Assembly: GCA_005791255.1 (NCBI GenBank)
Contig: SXXK01000322.1
Span: forward strand, 1 to 34,984
Direction of reading: 5' to 3'
From: Planctomyces sp.
Lineage (GTDB): Bacteria > Planctomycetota > Planctomycetia > Planctomycetales > Planctomycetaceae
DNA length: 34,984 nt
Shown here: in pieces, positions 6,281 to 14,638 of the stretch
Position numbering within the stretch: the stretch's first letter is position 1
Layout of the letters: each line of letters begins with the position of its first letter
Position numbers and translations under genes: made by a program
The notes under the pieces: model-generated
Told to the model about the DNA's origin: nothing
Databases searched by the model: none
Seen by the model: only the letters and a program-made list of their open reading frames with translations

Positions 6281-8494
6281 ATGCTGCTGCGACGTTTGCC
6301 AATTCTGCTGGCCTGTTTTCTGTCGTGCGCTGACATTGTCTGCGGGCAGGTTCCGGCGCTGCAGCCGGCGGTCGGTGAGCCGCTGGTGGATTTTGAGAAC
6401 GACATTCAGCCAATTCTGACGAAGTTTGGCTGCAACAGCGGTCCCTGTCACGGCAAGGCTCGTGGCCAGGGCGGTTTTCAGCTTTCGCTGCTGGGTTTTG
6501 ATTCGCAGCAGGATCACGATGCGATCACGAAGGAGGGCCGTGGGCGTCGTGTTTTCGCGGGTGCTCCTGAACAATCTCTGCTGGTGGCCAAGCCGACGGG
6601 CCTGGTGCCTCATGGTGGTGGTCGTCGTTTGCAGCCGGGCGGTGCTGAGGCTGCGGCCCTGCTGCAGTGGATCCGCCAGGGGACTCCGCGGCGTGCGCCA
6701 TCAGCTCCGCAGCTGCAATCCATCCAGGTGACTCCCGCTGCCGTTACTCTGGCGCCTCAGCAGACTCAGCAGCTGACGGTGACAGCCAGTTACAGTGACG
6801 GGACGACTCGCGACATCACTTCTTTGGCGGCCTTTCAGTCCAACGAAGCTCCGATTGCTGCGGTGACGGATGGTGGATTGATCACAGCGGGCAGCATTAC
6901 GGGTGAAGCGGCGATCATGGCTCGGTTTCTGGGTCGCATAGCTGTCTGTGAGGTACTGATACCTCGTCAGCAGAGTGTGTCATCGGAGGTGTACGCAGCC
7001 CTGCCGCGGAACAATTTCATTGATCAGCATGTCTGGAGCCGTCTGCAGCGTCTGAACATTGTGCCATCAGCGGTGTGTGATGACCATACGTTTTTGCGGC
7101 GGGCGTATACGGACATCATTGGTCGGATCCCGACGTCTGAGGAAGTGTCTGCGTTTCTGAGTGATGCCGCTCCGGACCGTCGTGCCAGGCTGGTGGATTA
7201 CCTTCTGCAGCAGCCTGAGTTTGCTGATTTTTGGGCGAACAAATGGGTGGATTTGCTGCGGCCCAATCCCTATCGCGTGGGGATTAAGGCTGTCTTCAAT
7301 TATGACCACTGGATCCGGCAGTCATTTCATGACCGCAAGCCGTGGGATCAGTTTGTTCGTGAGCTGATTACTGCGCGTGGCAGTACGTTTCGGAACGGTG
7401 CGGTAACGCTGTTTCGTGATCGGCGTGAGCCGGAGGAAGTGGCCACTTTGGTCAGCCGTTTGTTTGTGGGTGTGCGGCTGGAATGTGCGAAGTGTCACCA
7501 TCATCCGTTTGAGGTGTGGGGGCAGGATGACTTCTACAGTTTCGCTGCCTGGTTTGCTCAGATTGGCCGCAAGGGGACTGGTTTAAGTCCGCCGATTTCG
7601 GGCTCGGAAGAATTTTTCTTTGCCGGTGCGCGGGGCAGTGTGAAGCATCCGGTGACGGGTGAAGTGATGACTCCGCGTCCGCTCTTCGGAGAGGCTCCTG
7701 CGGCCGACTCGGTGGAGGATTCTCGGGAGGCTTTGGCGACCTGGCTGACATCGCCTCAGAACCACCTGTTTGCGCAGGTGATGGCCAACCGTGTGTGGGC
7801 TGATTTGATGGGTCGTGGTCTGGTGGATCCGGTAGACGATTTTCGGGGCACGAATCCGGCTTCCAATCCGCCGCTGATCAGGGCGCTGGGCGAGCATTTT
7901 CGTGATTCGGGTTTTTCATTGCACGAGCTGGTGCGGGCGATTGCCAATTCGCATGTGTATCAGCTGAGTTCGCTGCCCAATGACACCAACTCGGGGGATA
8001 CTCGCGGTTTTTCCCGGCATTACCGTCATCGGCAGCGTGCTGAGGTGCTGCTGGATTCGCTTGTGCAGATCACAGGGATTCCGCAGGAGTTCCAGGCGAT
8101 GCCACCGGATTCCAGTTCGCGTCAGATCTGGACTCATCGGACAGAGTCTGTATTTCTGGACACGTTTGGTCGTCCTGATCCCAACCAGGATCCACCCTGC
8201 GAGCGGACAGGTGAGTCGACGGTGGTGCAGAGTCTGCATCTGATGAACAGTGAGAAGCTGTATGCGGATGTGGTCAGTGATCGGGGACTGGCAAAGCAGC
8301 TGGCGGACAGCGGGAAGTCAGCGGATGAGTTGTCAGTGGAGTTGTATCGTCGGATTTTCAGCCGTGATCCGGTGACGGAAGAGCGTGAGCTGGTGCGTGG
8401 GTTACTGGAGGCTGAGGGAGCAGTTCGTCGGCAGGTGCTTGAGGACGTGATTTGGGCGATGCTGAATTCGGCTGAGTTTGCGATTCAGGACTGA
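6281..8494 (+). CDS. DUF1549/DUF1553 protein with N-terminal cytochrome-like motif and Ig-like domain
   Basis: A 737-residue exported protein of the planctomycete PSCyt2/PSD1 class. A signal peptide is followed by DIQPILTKFGCNSGPCHG, a cytochrome-like motif with C51 and C56-H57, which is C-x4-C-H instead of C-x2-C-H. A bacterial Ig-like (Big2-type) domain spans about residues 145-230 (VTLAPQQTQQLTVTA). DUF1549 follows (about 245-430), with NNFIDQHVWSRL at its start and a canonical CAKCHHHPFE motif (C402, C405, H406). DUF1553 covers the rest (NRVWADLMGRGLV, LHELVRAIANS). The start at 6281 puts the signal peptide at the N-terminus; the frame is open to 6203 but that extension has no leader character. 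The function is unsettled in the literature, and haem binding is inferred from the motifs. It heads the unit and the DUF1501 gene starts 15 bases later, the usual pairing. Confidence 0.9.
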   Translation: MLLRRLPILLACFLSCADIVCGQVPALQPAVGEPLVDFENDIQPILTKFGCNSGPCHGKARGQGGFQLSLLGFDSQQDHDAITKEGRGRRVFAGAPEQSLLVAKPTGLVPHGGGRRLQPGGAEAAALLQWIRQGTPRRAPSAPQLQSIQVTPAAVTLAPQQTQQLTVTASYSDGTTRDITSLAAFQSNEAPIAAVTDGGLITAGSITGEAAIMARFLGRIAVCEVLIPRQQSVSSEVYAALPRNNFIDQHVWSRLQRLNIVPSAVCDDHTFLRRAYTDIIGRIPTSEEVSAFLSDAAPDRRARLVDYLLQQPEFADFWANKWVDLLRPNPYRVGIKAVFNYDHWIRQSFHDRKPWDQFVRELITARGSTFRNGAVTLFRDRREPEEVATLVSRLFVGVRLECAKCHHHPFEVWGQDDFYSFAAWFAQIGRKGTGLSPPISGSEEFFFAGARGSVKHPVTGEVMTPRPLFGEAPAADSVEDSREALATWLTSPQNHLFAQVMANRVWADLMGRGLVDPVDDFRGTNPASNPPLIRALGEHFRDSGFSLHELVRAIANSHVYQLSSLPNDTNSGDTRGFSRHYRHRQRAEVLLDSLVQITGIPQEFQAMPPDSSSRQIWTHRTESVFLDTFGRPDPNQDPPCERTGESTVVQSLHLMNSEKLYADVVSDRGLAKQLADSGKSADELSVELYRRIFSRDPVTEERELVRGLLEAEGAVRRQVLEDVIWAMLNSAEFAIQD

Positions 8495-8509
8495 AGTGGA
8501 GACGCGGTG

Positions 8510-9850
8510 ATGTCAATGATGCGACGCTGTGATGGTGTGAGTCGACGCAATGCCGTGCAGGTTGGTTTGGGCGGCATGCTGGGCACGGGTCTGGCGGGCG
8601 GTCTGCGGGCGATGGCAGAAAGCCGCAATTCAGGTGGTCCTGTGGCGAAGGCAACCAGCTGCATTCTGATTTGGATGGACGGAGGTCCGACTCACTTTGA
8701 GACCTTTGATCCCAAACCGGATGCTCCGGCGGAATATCGCGGAGAATTTTCGGACATAGCGACGGCGGTATCGGGGGTGGGTTATTCTGAGCACATGGTG
8801 AAGCTGGCGGCCAGTTTGAACGATTACGCGATGATTCGTTCGATTCGGCATGACCAGGGGAATCACGGGGCAGGCAATCACTACATGATGACGGGTGCTC
8901 CGCCGCGAATCCCGGTGGGATGCGGAGCCTTTGTCAGTTTTCATCCCAGCATCGGTTCCGTGGCGGCGCGTGAGCTTGGTCGAGACAACGGCTTGCCGGC
9001 ATATTTCAGTATGCCGCAGATGTCTCGTTCGGGCGGTCCCAACTTTCTGGGTGCCCGGTATGCTCCTTTTGTGGTGGGTGATGATCCGAACAGCAAGCGT
9101 TTCAAAGTTCGTGACGTGGCATTGCCGCGTGATCTGAGTGAGCTGCGATTCACTTCGCGCACTGAGCTGCGTGCGAAGGTGGACCGGATGGTGCGACTGC
9201 AGGACGAGGCGGCCGGTGACCCGGCGGCTGCGTATGACGAGTATTACCGGCAGGGTTTTAGTCTGGTGACATCGGTACAGGCGCAGCAGGCTTTTGACAT
9301 TCATCAGGAACCTGAGGCAGTTCGTGATCGGTATGGTCGCAACAGTTTTGGTCAGCGGTGTTTGCTGTCGCGGCGGCTGGTGGAGGCTGGTGTGCCGTTT
9401 GTGACGGTGTATGACGGTGGCTGGGACCATCACAGTGACCTGTTCGGTGCCTTGCGGAAGCGTTTGCCGGAATGGGACAATTCGGTAGCGACGCTGATTC
9501 AGGATCTGAAAGAGCGTGGATTGCTGGAGTCGACTCTGGTGGTGGCTTTGGGAGAATTCGGGCGGACTCCGAAGATTTCCACTCTGTCCGGTTCGAATAC
9601 TCCGGGACGCGATCACTGGGCGAATGCGATGTCGGTGCTGATGGCTGGTGGCGGGACTCCGGGTGGCACCGTTGTGGGTGCGACGGACCGCAAGGGCTAT
9701 TCGGCTGTGGATCGGGTGCTGTCGCCTGAGAACTTTGTGTCGACGGTGTATCACAAGCTGGGTATTGATCCGGACAAGGTGGTGTACACGCCGGAGGGTC
9801 GTCCGACGCATCTGGTGAGCGATCCGACTCCGATTCAGGAACTGATCTGA
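8510..9850 (+). CDS. DUF1501 protein (alkaline-phosphatase/sulfatase-fold), Tat-exported, partner of DUF1549
   Basis: A 446-residue protein. A twin-arginine leader (SRRNAVQVGLGG, R12-R13) indicates folded export. The blocks WMDGGPTHFETFDPKP, HDQGNHGAGNHY, DGGWDHHSD, ALGEFGRTP and GRDHWANAMSVLMAGGG carry the Asp/His/Glu pattern of the DUF1501 family, which is related to metal-dependent phosphatases and sulfatases. The biochemical activity of the family is not established. GGAG at 8498-8501 lies eight bases before the ATG at 8510 and five before an alternative GTG at 8507, so I prefer the ATG. It follows the DUF1549/DUF1553 gene by 15 bases. This pairing recurs across Planctomycetes and suggests one functional module in the cell envelope. 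The PPC-domain gene begins 37 bases after its stop. Confidence 0.9.
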   Translation: MSMMRRCDGVSRRNAVQVGLGGMLGTGLAGGLRAMAESRNSGGPVAKATSCILIWMDGGPTHFETFDPKPDAPAEYRGEFSDIATAVSGVGYSEHMVKLAASLNDYAMIRSIRHDQGNHGAGNHYMMTGAPPRIPVGCGAFVSFHPSIGSVAARELGRDNGLPAYFSMPQMSRSGGPNFLGARYAPFVVGDDPNSKRFKVRDVALPRDLSELRFTSRTELRAKVDRMVRLQDEAAGDPAAAYDEYYRQGFSLVTSVQAQQAFDIHQEPEAVRDRYGRNSFGQRCLLSRRLVEAGVPFVTVYDGGWDHHSDLFGALRKRLPEWDNSVATLIQDLKERGLLESTLVVALGEFGRTPKISTLSGSNTPGRDHWANAMSVLMAGGGTPGGTVVGATDRKGYSAVDRVLSPENFVSTVYHKLGIDPDKVVYTPEGRPTHLVSDPTPIQELI

Positions 9851-9887
9851 CAGCAGTGAATGCGGTGTCGAGTGCGGGAGCGGCGCG

Positions 9888-11504
9888 GTGAAGCGGACAG
9901 CGGGGTGTTTCAGGGTGCGAAGTTCTTTGCTGTTGGCGCTGTGCTGGCTGGCGGGTGCGGTGTGGTCACTGGCAGCGGATCCGCCGGTGCTGGAGCGGCT
10001 GGTACCGGCAGGTGGCCAGCGTGGCACGACGGTGACAGCAAAGCTTGTGGGAAAGCCGGGTGAAGGCAATGTGCGGCTGCAGTGCGGTTCGTCCGGGCTG
10101 GAGTTTCGGCTGAGCGACAAGCGGGACACTGTGGACATCGATATCTCGGAGCAGGCCGAGCCGGGCGTGCATTTGCTGCGGCTGTGCAATGATGCGGGTG
10201 CATCTGAGCTGCGTCCGTTTATTGTGGGGATATTACCGGAGCAGCAGGAGACTGAGCCGAATGGTCGGCTGGCGGAAGCTTTGGCAGTGGCGAGTTCGGC
10301 TGCGACTGTGAATGGGGTGCTGGAGAAAGCGGGTGATGTGGATTCATGGGCGGTGTCGCTGGAGGCAGGTCAGACGCTGGTGGCCAGTCTGACGGCATCG
10401 CGGATTCTGGGTGCACCGATGGACGGAGTGCTGCAGGTTGTGGATGGTCGCGGCACCGTGGTGGCTCAGAACGACGATGACTGCAGCATGGATCCGCTGG
10501 TGACATATACGGCACCGGCGGCGGGACTGTGGTATGTGCGAGTCTTTGCGTTCCCTGCGGCTCCCAACAGTACAATTGGGTTTGCTGGCGGGGCGGACTA
10601 TGTGTATCGGCTGACCCTGGGGGCTCAGCCCTTTGTGCATCATGCGATGCCGCTGGTGCGTCAGCAGGGTGGTGGTGAGCTGCGGCTGCACTTGCACGGG
10701 TGGAACCTGGCGGTTCAGGAAGCGGTACTGGGTGCCGGGCAGAATATGCTGATCGGCCAGTTTGCTCAGCCGTGGCGGGTGTATGAAACGGCGGAACCAG
10801 TGTGGCTGGAGGAGCAGCTGTCTGAGCGAGTGCTGAAGTCAGTGCCGGCAGCGATCTGCGGATGTCTGGAGCAGCCGGGTGCGGACGTGTTTCGGCTGGA
10901 ACTGAAGAAGGGTCAGCGACTGAGTTTGACGGCGGAGGTGCGGCGTTTTGAGTCGCTGCTGGATCCGGTGCTGTCGGTGCGTGATGCCGCGGGTAAGGTG
11001 TTGAAGGAGGCGGACGATGTGGATGGTGGCAATCCGGATGCATCGCTGGACATCACGGCTCCGTCTGACGGTCAGTTTGAGGTGCGGATTGAGGATCGTT
11101 TTCTGGGGCATGGCGATCGCTGGCATTATGTGCTGCGGTGTCGTGAGACGGTGGCGGAGTGTCGTCTGACGGTGCAGGGGACTGCGTGGAGTTTGCCGGC
11201 GGACAAGCCGCTGGAAATTCCGGTTGCGGTGGAGCGTCGGAACGGATTTGCGGAGGTGCTGACGCTGCAGGTGTCGGGTCTGCCCGAGGGTGTAACGGCT
11301 GAACCGGTATCATCAGCGAAGGATGGAGACACGGCGAAGGCCGTGACACTGAAGATTGCGGGGAAACTTTCGTCGGCGTGGTCGGGTGAGATACGGCTGA
11401 CGGGCAGGACTGAGGACGGTCGTGAGTTTCCGGTCGTGTGGTCCGCTGCTGACGGAACGAACGTGTCGGGATTCTGGCTGACGGTGCCGGCAGCGGGCGG
11501 TTGA
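9888..11504 (+). CDS. Exported protein with two PPC-like beta-sandwich domains
   Basis: A 538-residue protein starting at GTG, with GGGAG (9876-9880) seven bases upstream. A signal peptide (SSLLLALCWLAGAVWSLA) ends near residue 29. An N-terminal Ig-like fold (PAGGQRGTTVTAKLVG) is followed by a first bacterial pre-peptidase C-terminal (PPC) domain around 117-245 (QETEPNGRLAEA, GDVDSWAVSLEAGQTL, LWYVRVFAF) and a second around 318-425 (PGADVFRLELKKGQRLSL, DGQFEVRIEDRF). The C-terminus is a further Ig-like region. PPC domains are non-catalytic and act in secretion or substrate contact. Planctomycetes often place such proteins beside DUF1549/DUF1501 pairs. It is likely cotranscribed with them, and its role is inferred as binding or scaffolding. 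A hairpin with a T7 run follows before the next gene. Confidence 0.82.
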   Translation: MKRTAGCFRVRSSLLLALCWLAGAVWSLAADPPVLERLVPAGGQRGTTVTAKLVGKPGEGNVRLQCGSSGLEFRLSDKRDTVDIDISEQAEPGVHLLRLCNDAGASELRPFIVGILPEQQETEPNGRLAEALAVASSAATVNGVLEKAGDVDSWAVSLEAGQTLVASLTASRILGAPMDGVLQVVDGRGTVVAQNDDDCSMDPLVTYTAPAAGLWYVRVFAFPAAPNSTIGFAGGADYVYRLTLGAQPFVHHAMPLVRQQGGGELRLHLHGWNLAVQEAVLGAGQNMLIGQFAQPWRVYETAEPVWLEEQLSERVLKSVPAAICGCLEQPGADVFRLELKKGQRLSLTAEVRRFESLLDPVLSVRDAAGKVLKEADDVDGGNPDASLDITAPSDGQFEVRIEDRFLGHGDRWHYVLRCRETVAECRLTVQGTAWSLPADKPLEIPVAVERRNGFAEVLTLQVSGLPEGVTAEPVSSAKDGDTAKAVTLKIAGKLSSAWSGEIRLTGRTEDGREFPVVWSAADGTNVSGFWLTVPAAGG

Positions 11505-11582
11505 GTTTCCACCAGCGGGTTCGGGCCATCGCCAGCGACGGCGGCTGTGTGTGGCGTGCGTCGGTTGTCAAATCCGTCTCAA

Positions 11583-11621
11583 CAGGTCAGACTCACGCGA
11601 CTGGCCTGCCCAAGTTTTTTT
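11583..11621 (+). terminator. Hairpin plus T7 between PPC and PVC haem genes
   Basis: CAGGTCAG (11583-11590) pairs with CTGGCCTG (11601-11608) over eight positions with one G-T pair and a ten-base loop. Six bases later comes a run of seven T residues (11615-11621). It lies in the only long gap (134 bases) of the six-gene unit, 18 bases before the next ATG. It may be a partial terminator that sets dosage between upstream and downstream genes. The six-base offset of the T-run weakens the call. Confidence 0.38.
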
Positions 11622-11638
11622 CCACCGGTGCTGCCCAA

Positions 11639-14611
11639 ATGAAACGCTCATTTTTGCTGTTTTGTGCGTTGTGTGCTGTTCTGATGACTGATGCTGGCAG
11701 TGCAGTTGCTGCGGTGCAGTCAGCGGGAGATGATTTCCCGGCGGCCTTCAACACGGATCCTCCGGATTCGCATCCTCCGACACCTGCGGAGATGCTGCCT
11801 TTGATCGAAGTTCCGGAGGGTTTTACGGTCACGCTGTTTGCCGGGGAACCCGATGTGCAGCAGCCGATCAACATGGAATTTGATGATCGCGGGCGATTGT
11901 GGGTGGCTGAAAATTATACTTACAGCGGTGGTCCGTATGAAACAAAACTGCGTGACCGGATTGTGATTCTGCACGATACCGACGGTGATGGTCGTCATGA
12001 CACGCGAAAGGTCTTCTGGGACAAGGGCTTCATGCTGACCAGTCTGACGTGGGGTTTCGGGGGCGTCTGGATTTTGAACGACGGGACGCTGTCATTCATT
12101 CCTGATCGAGATGGCGATGATGTTCCCGACAGTGATCCGGTGGTGATGCTGGATGGCTGGAGTCGGGACTGCGGGCACAATTTTGTCAGCGGGCTGACCT
12201 GGGGGCCGGATGGCTGGCTGTACGGTCGTCACGGGATTGTGGATACGTCGTGGCCGGGAACTCCGGGTACGCCGCGGGAACAGCGAGTGTTCATGAACTG
12301 TGGTGTCTGGCGATTTCACCCGCTGCGGCAAGTGGTGGAGGTGGTTTGCAATGGCACGACGAATCCATGGGGGCTGGATTACAATGCGGACAATCAGTTC
12401 TTCATGACCAACAACGTGCAGGGGCATTTGTGGCATGTGATTCCGGGTGCTCGGTATCAGCGGATGTACGGTCGTGATTTCAATCCGCATGCCTATGAAC
12501 TGATGGAAATGACGGCCGACCATTATCACTGGGACACGAAGCTGAAGTGGACTGACAGTCGTGACGGCAAGGCCAACGATCTGGGCGGGGGGCATTCTCA
12601 TGTTGGTGGCCTGATTTATCATGGTGAGAATTTCCCGGCGGCGTATCGGGGCAAAATCTTCATGTGCAATACTCACGGCCGTCGGATCAACGTCAATCGG
12701 CTGGACCGTGAGGGCAGTGGCTATGTGGGGCGTCGCGAACCGGATTTCATGCTCGTGAAGACTCCCTGGTTTCGCGGAGTGGATCTGAAGATGGGGCCTG
12801 AGGGTGCCATCTATGTGTCTGACTGGTCTGACAACGGCGAATGCCATGACCATGACGGCATTCATCGGACCAGTGGTCGCATTTACCGGATCGCATACGG
12901 GACTCCGGGCCGTGTCGATGTTGAAGCGGTGCGAAAATCGAAGGAGACTCCGCGTCCGGGCTGGTTTGTTCGTCGTGACATTCGCTGGAATCAGGAGCAA
13001 ACTCGCGAGCATGCGTTCGCGTCCTTCCCGCTGCTGGACGGCAGGTCGCTGGGGGTTGCTGATCTGGGCTGGCTGGAGGCGATTGATCAGTTAAGCACTG
13101 AGCGTTTGGAGGGGGCATTGCAGTCGGCGGATCCGCTGGTGCGTGCTGCTGCAGTGCACCTGGCTGCGTCAACTGCGGTGGATCGTCCGCGGCTGCAGCA
13201 GAACCTGCAGGCACTGGCAGCCACCAGCCAGCCGGCTAACGTTTTGCTGGCGCTGGTGTCGGCATTGCAGAAGCTGGAGCCTGAACCGCGTCGTGAGACG
13301 GCTGTGATTCTGCTGAAGAATCCTGCGAACGCCGCAACAATTCAGTCAGAAAATCAGCTGACGCTGATGACGTGGTACGGGATTGAGCCATTGGCCGGTG
13401 ATCCTGCACTGTTGCCGCTGCTGAGTCCGATTCCGAAGCTGCAGCAGTTTGCGGTGCGGCGGATGGCGCATCGACTGGCAGCAGGTGAATCTGCTGTGGG
13501 GGCTGCTGCGCTGGCGATGATTGCCGGGCGTGCGCGTGGGGATGCCGTTGAACAGGCTCGCGCTGTTGAGCTGCTGGGTGCATTCCGGGTTGGTCTGGCT
13601 GGTCTGGCTCGCATTGACGCGCCGGAGAACTGGTCGGAGGTGGATCGGGCACTGCGTGCTGCGGGCAACGCTGAGATGGCTCGTGCGGCCGATGGTCTGG
13701 CGGCACTTTTCGGCGACGGGACGGCATTGGCTGAGCTGCGAGCTTTGGCAGCGGATTCGGCTGCGGACCCGCTGGCCCGCCAGCAGGCAATTCAGGCACT
13801 GGCTCAGGCGAAAGATGCCGATTCGGTGTCGCTGCTGATTCGATTGCTGAATGACAAGGCTGCCTATGATGCGGCGATCAGTGCGCTGGCGGCCTTTGAT
13901 AATCCGGAGATTGCGACTGAGCTTGTGCAGCGGCTGCCGGGCTTCAAGGACGGCAATCGTGGGCTGGCGATTGATACGCTTTCCAGTCGCAAGGCGTGGG
14001 CCGATCGATTGATTGCTGCGATTTCGGCTGATCGCATTCCTGCGCGGGAGCTGACGGCGGCTCAGGTGCGGCAACTGCTGGCTTTCAATGATCCACAGAT
14101 TCGGGAGGTGCTGGAAGCGCGTTGGGGGGTGGTTCAGGAGACACCGGAAGCGCGACTGGCGGCGATTGAAAAGTGGCGCAGCGTACTGACCCCGGAGAAG
14201 CTGGCTGGTGCCAGCCTTGAACAGGGGGCAGAGTTGTTCAAACAGTCGTGTGCCTCCTGTCACAGGCTGTATGGGGAAGGCAGGAACATTGGCCCGGATC
14301 TGACCGGAGCCAATCGCAGCAATCTGGAGTATCTGCTGCTGAATCTGATTGATCCCAGTGCGGTTGTGCCGCGTCAGTTTACCACGTCGGTGATTGTGCT
14401 GCAGGATGGTCGAGTTCTGACCGGGGTGGTGGTTTCAACGACTGAGCGAACTTTGGTGGTGCAGACGGATCGGGAACAGATCACGCTGGCACGCAGTGAC
14501 ATCGAGGAGACTCGTGACACCGGGAAGTCACTGATGCCTGACGGCATGCTGGACAAGCTCAGTGAAGATCAGGTTCGTGATTTGTTTGGATTCATGATGC
14601 TGCGGAAATGA
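11639..14611 (+). CDS. PVC-type haem-binding protein: sorbosone-dehydrogenase-like propeller, HEAT repeats and C-terminal c-type haem
   Basis: A 990-residue exported protein matching the planctomycete 'membrane-bound dehydrogenase plus CxxCH' family. A signal peptide (FLLFCALCAVLMTDAGSAVA) starts at the ATG at 11639; the upstream extension in frame is not protein-like. Residues about 50-430 form a beta-propeller resembling glucose/sorbosone dehydrogenases (IEVPEGFTVTLFAGEPDVQQ, NMEFDDRGRLWVAENY, GGHSHVGGLIYHGENFP). About 480-820 is an Ala/Leu-rich HEAT-like solenoid. The C-terminus carries CASCH (C871, C874, H875) with GRNIGPDLTGANR, a class I c-type haem domain. Family knowledge suggests a periplasmic sugar or alcohol oxidase that passes electrons to a haem, but the substrate is unknown and activity is unproven. 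It is followed 27 bases later by the sialidase gene. Confidence 0.88.
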   Translation: MKRSFLLFCALCAVLMTDAGSAVAAVQSAGDDFPAAFNTDPPDSHPPTPAEMLPLIEVPEGFTVTLFAGEPDVQQPINMEFDDRGRLWVAENYTYSGGPYETKLRDRIVILHDTDGDGRHDTRKVFWDKGFMLTSLTWGFGGVWILNDGTLSFIPDRDGDDVPDSDPVVMLDGWSRDCGHNFVSGLTWGPDGWLYGRHGIVDTSWPGTPGTPREQRVFMNCGVWRFHPLRQVVEVVCNGTTNPWGLDYNADNQFFMTNNVQGHLWHVIPGARYQRMYGRDFNPHAYELMEMTADHYHWDTKLKWTDSRDGKANDLGGGHSHVGGLIYHGENFPAAYRGKIFMCNTHGRRINVNRLDREGSGYVGRREPDFMLVKTPWFRGVDLKMGPEGAIYVSDWSDNGECHDHDGIHRTSGRIYRIAYGTPGRVDVEAVRKSKETPRPGWFVRRDIRWNQEQTREHAFASFPLLDGRSLGVADLGWLEAIDQLSTERLEGALQSADPLVRAAAVHLAASTAVDRPRLQQNLQALAATSQPANVLLALVSALQKLEPEPRRETAVILLKNPANAATIQSENQLTLMTWYGIEPLAGDPALLPLLSPIPKLQQFAVRRMAHRLAAGESAVGAAALAMIAGRARGDAVEQARAVELLGAFRVGLAGLARIDAPENWSEVDRALRAAGNAEMARAADGLAALFGDGTALAELRALAADSAADPLARQQAIQALAQAKDADSVSLLIRLLNDKAAYDAAISALAAFDNPEIATELVQRLPGFKDGNRGLAIDTLSSRKAWADRLIAAISADRIPARELTAAQVRQLLAFNDPQIREVLEARWGVVQETPEARLAAIEKWRSVLTPEKLAGASLEQGAELFKQSCASCHRLYGEGRNIGPDLTGANRSNLEYLLLNLIDPSAVVPRQFTTSVIVLQDGRVLTGVVVSTTERTLVVQTDREQITLARSDIEETRDTGKSLMPDGMLDKLSEDQVRDLFGFMMLRK

Positions 14612-14638
14612 TAATTGTCTTAACGGGGATTCTCCTGC

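Noticed and set aside
8630-10189. 519-codon minus-strand frame opposite the DUF1501 and PPC genes
   Set aside because: Low-complexity Arg/Thr/His/Ser composition, no start context, and fully antisense to two well-supported genes.
12092-13012. 306-codon minus-strand frame opposite the PVC haem protein
   Set aside because: Antisense shadow without any recognisable motif; the plus-strand protein is complete and canonical.
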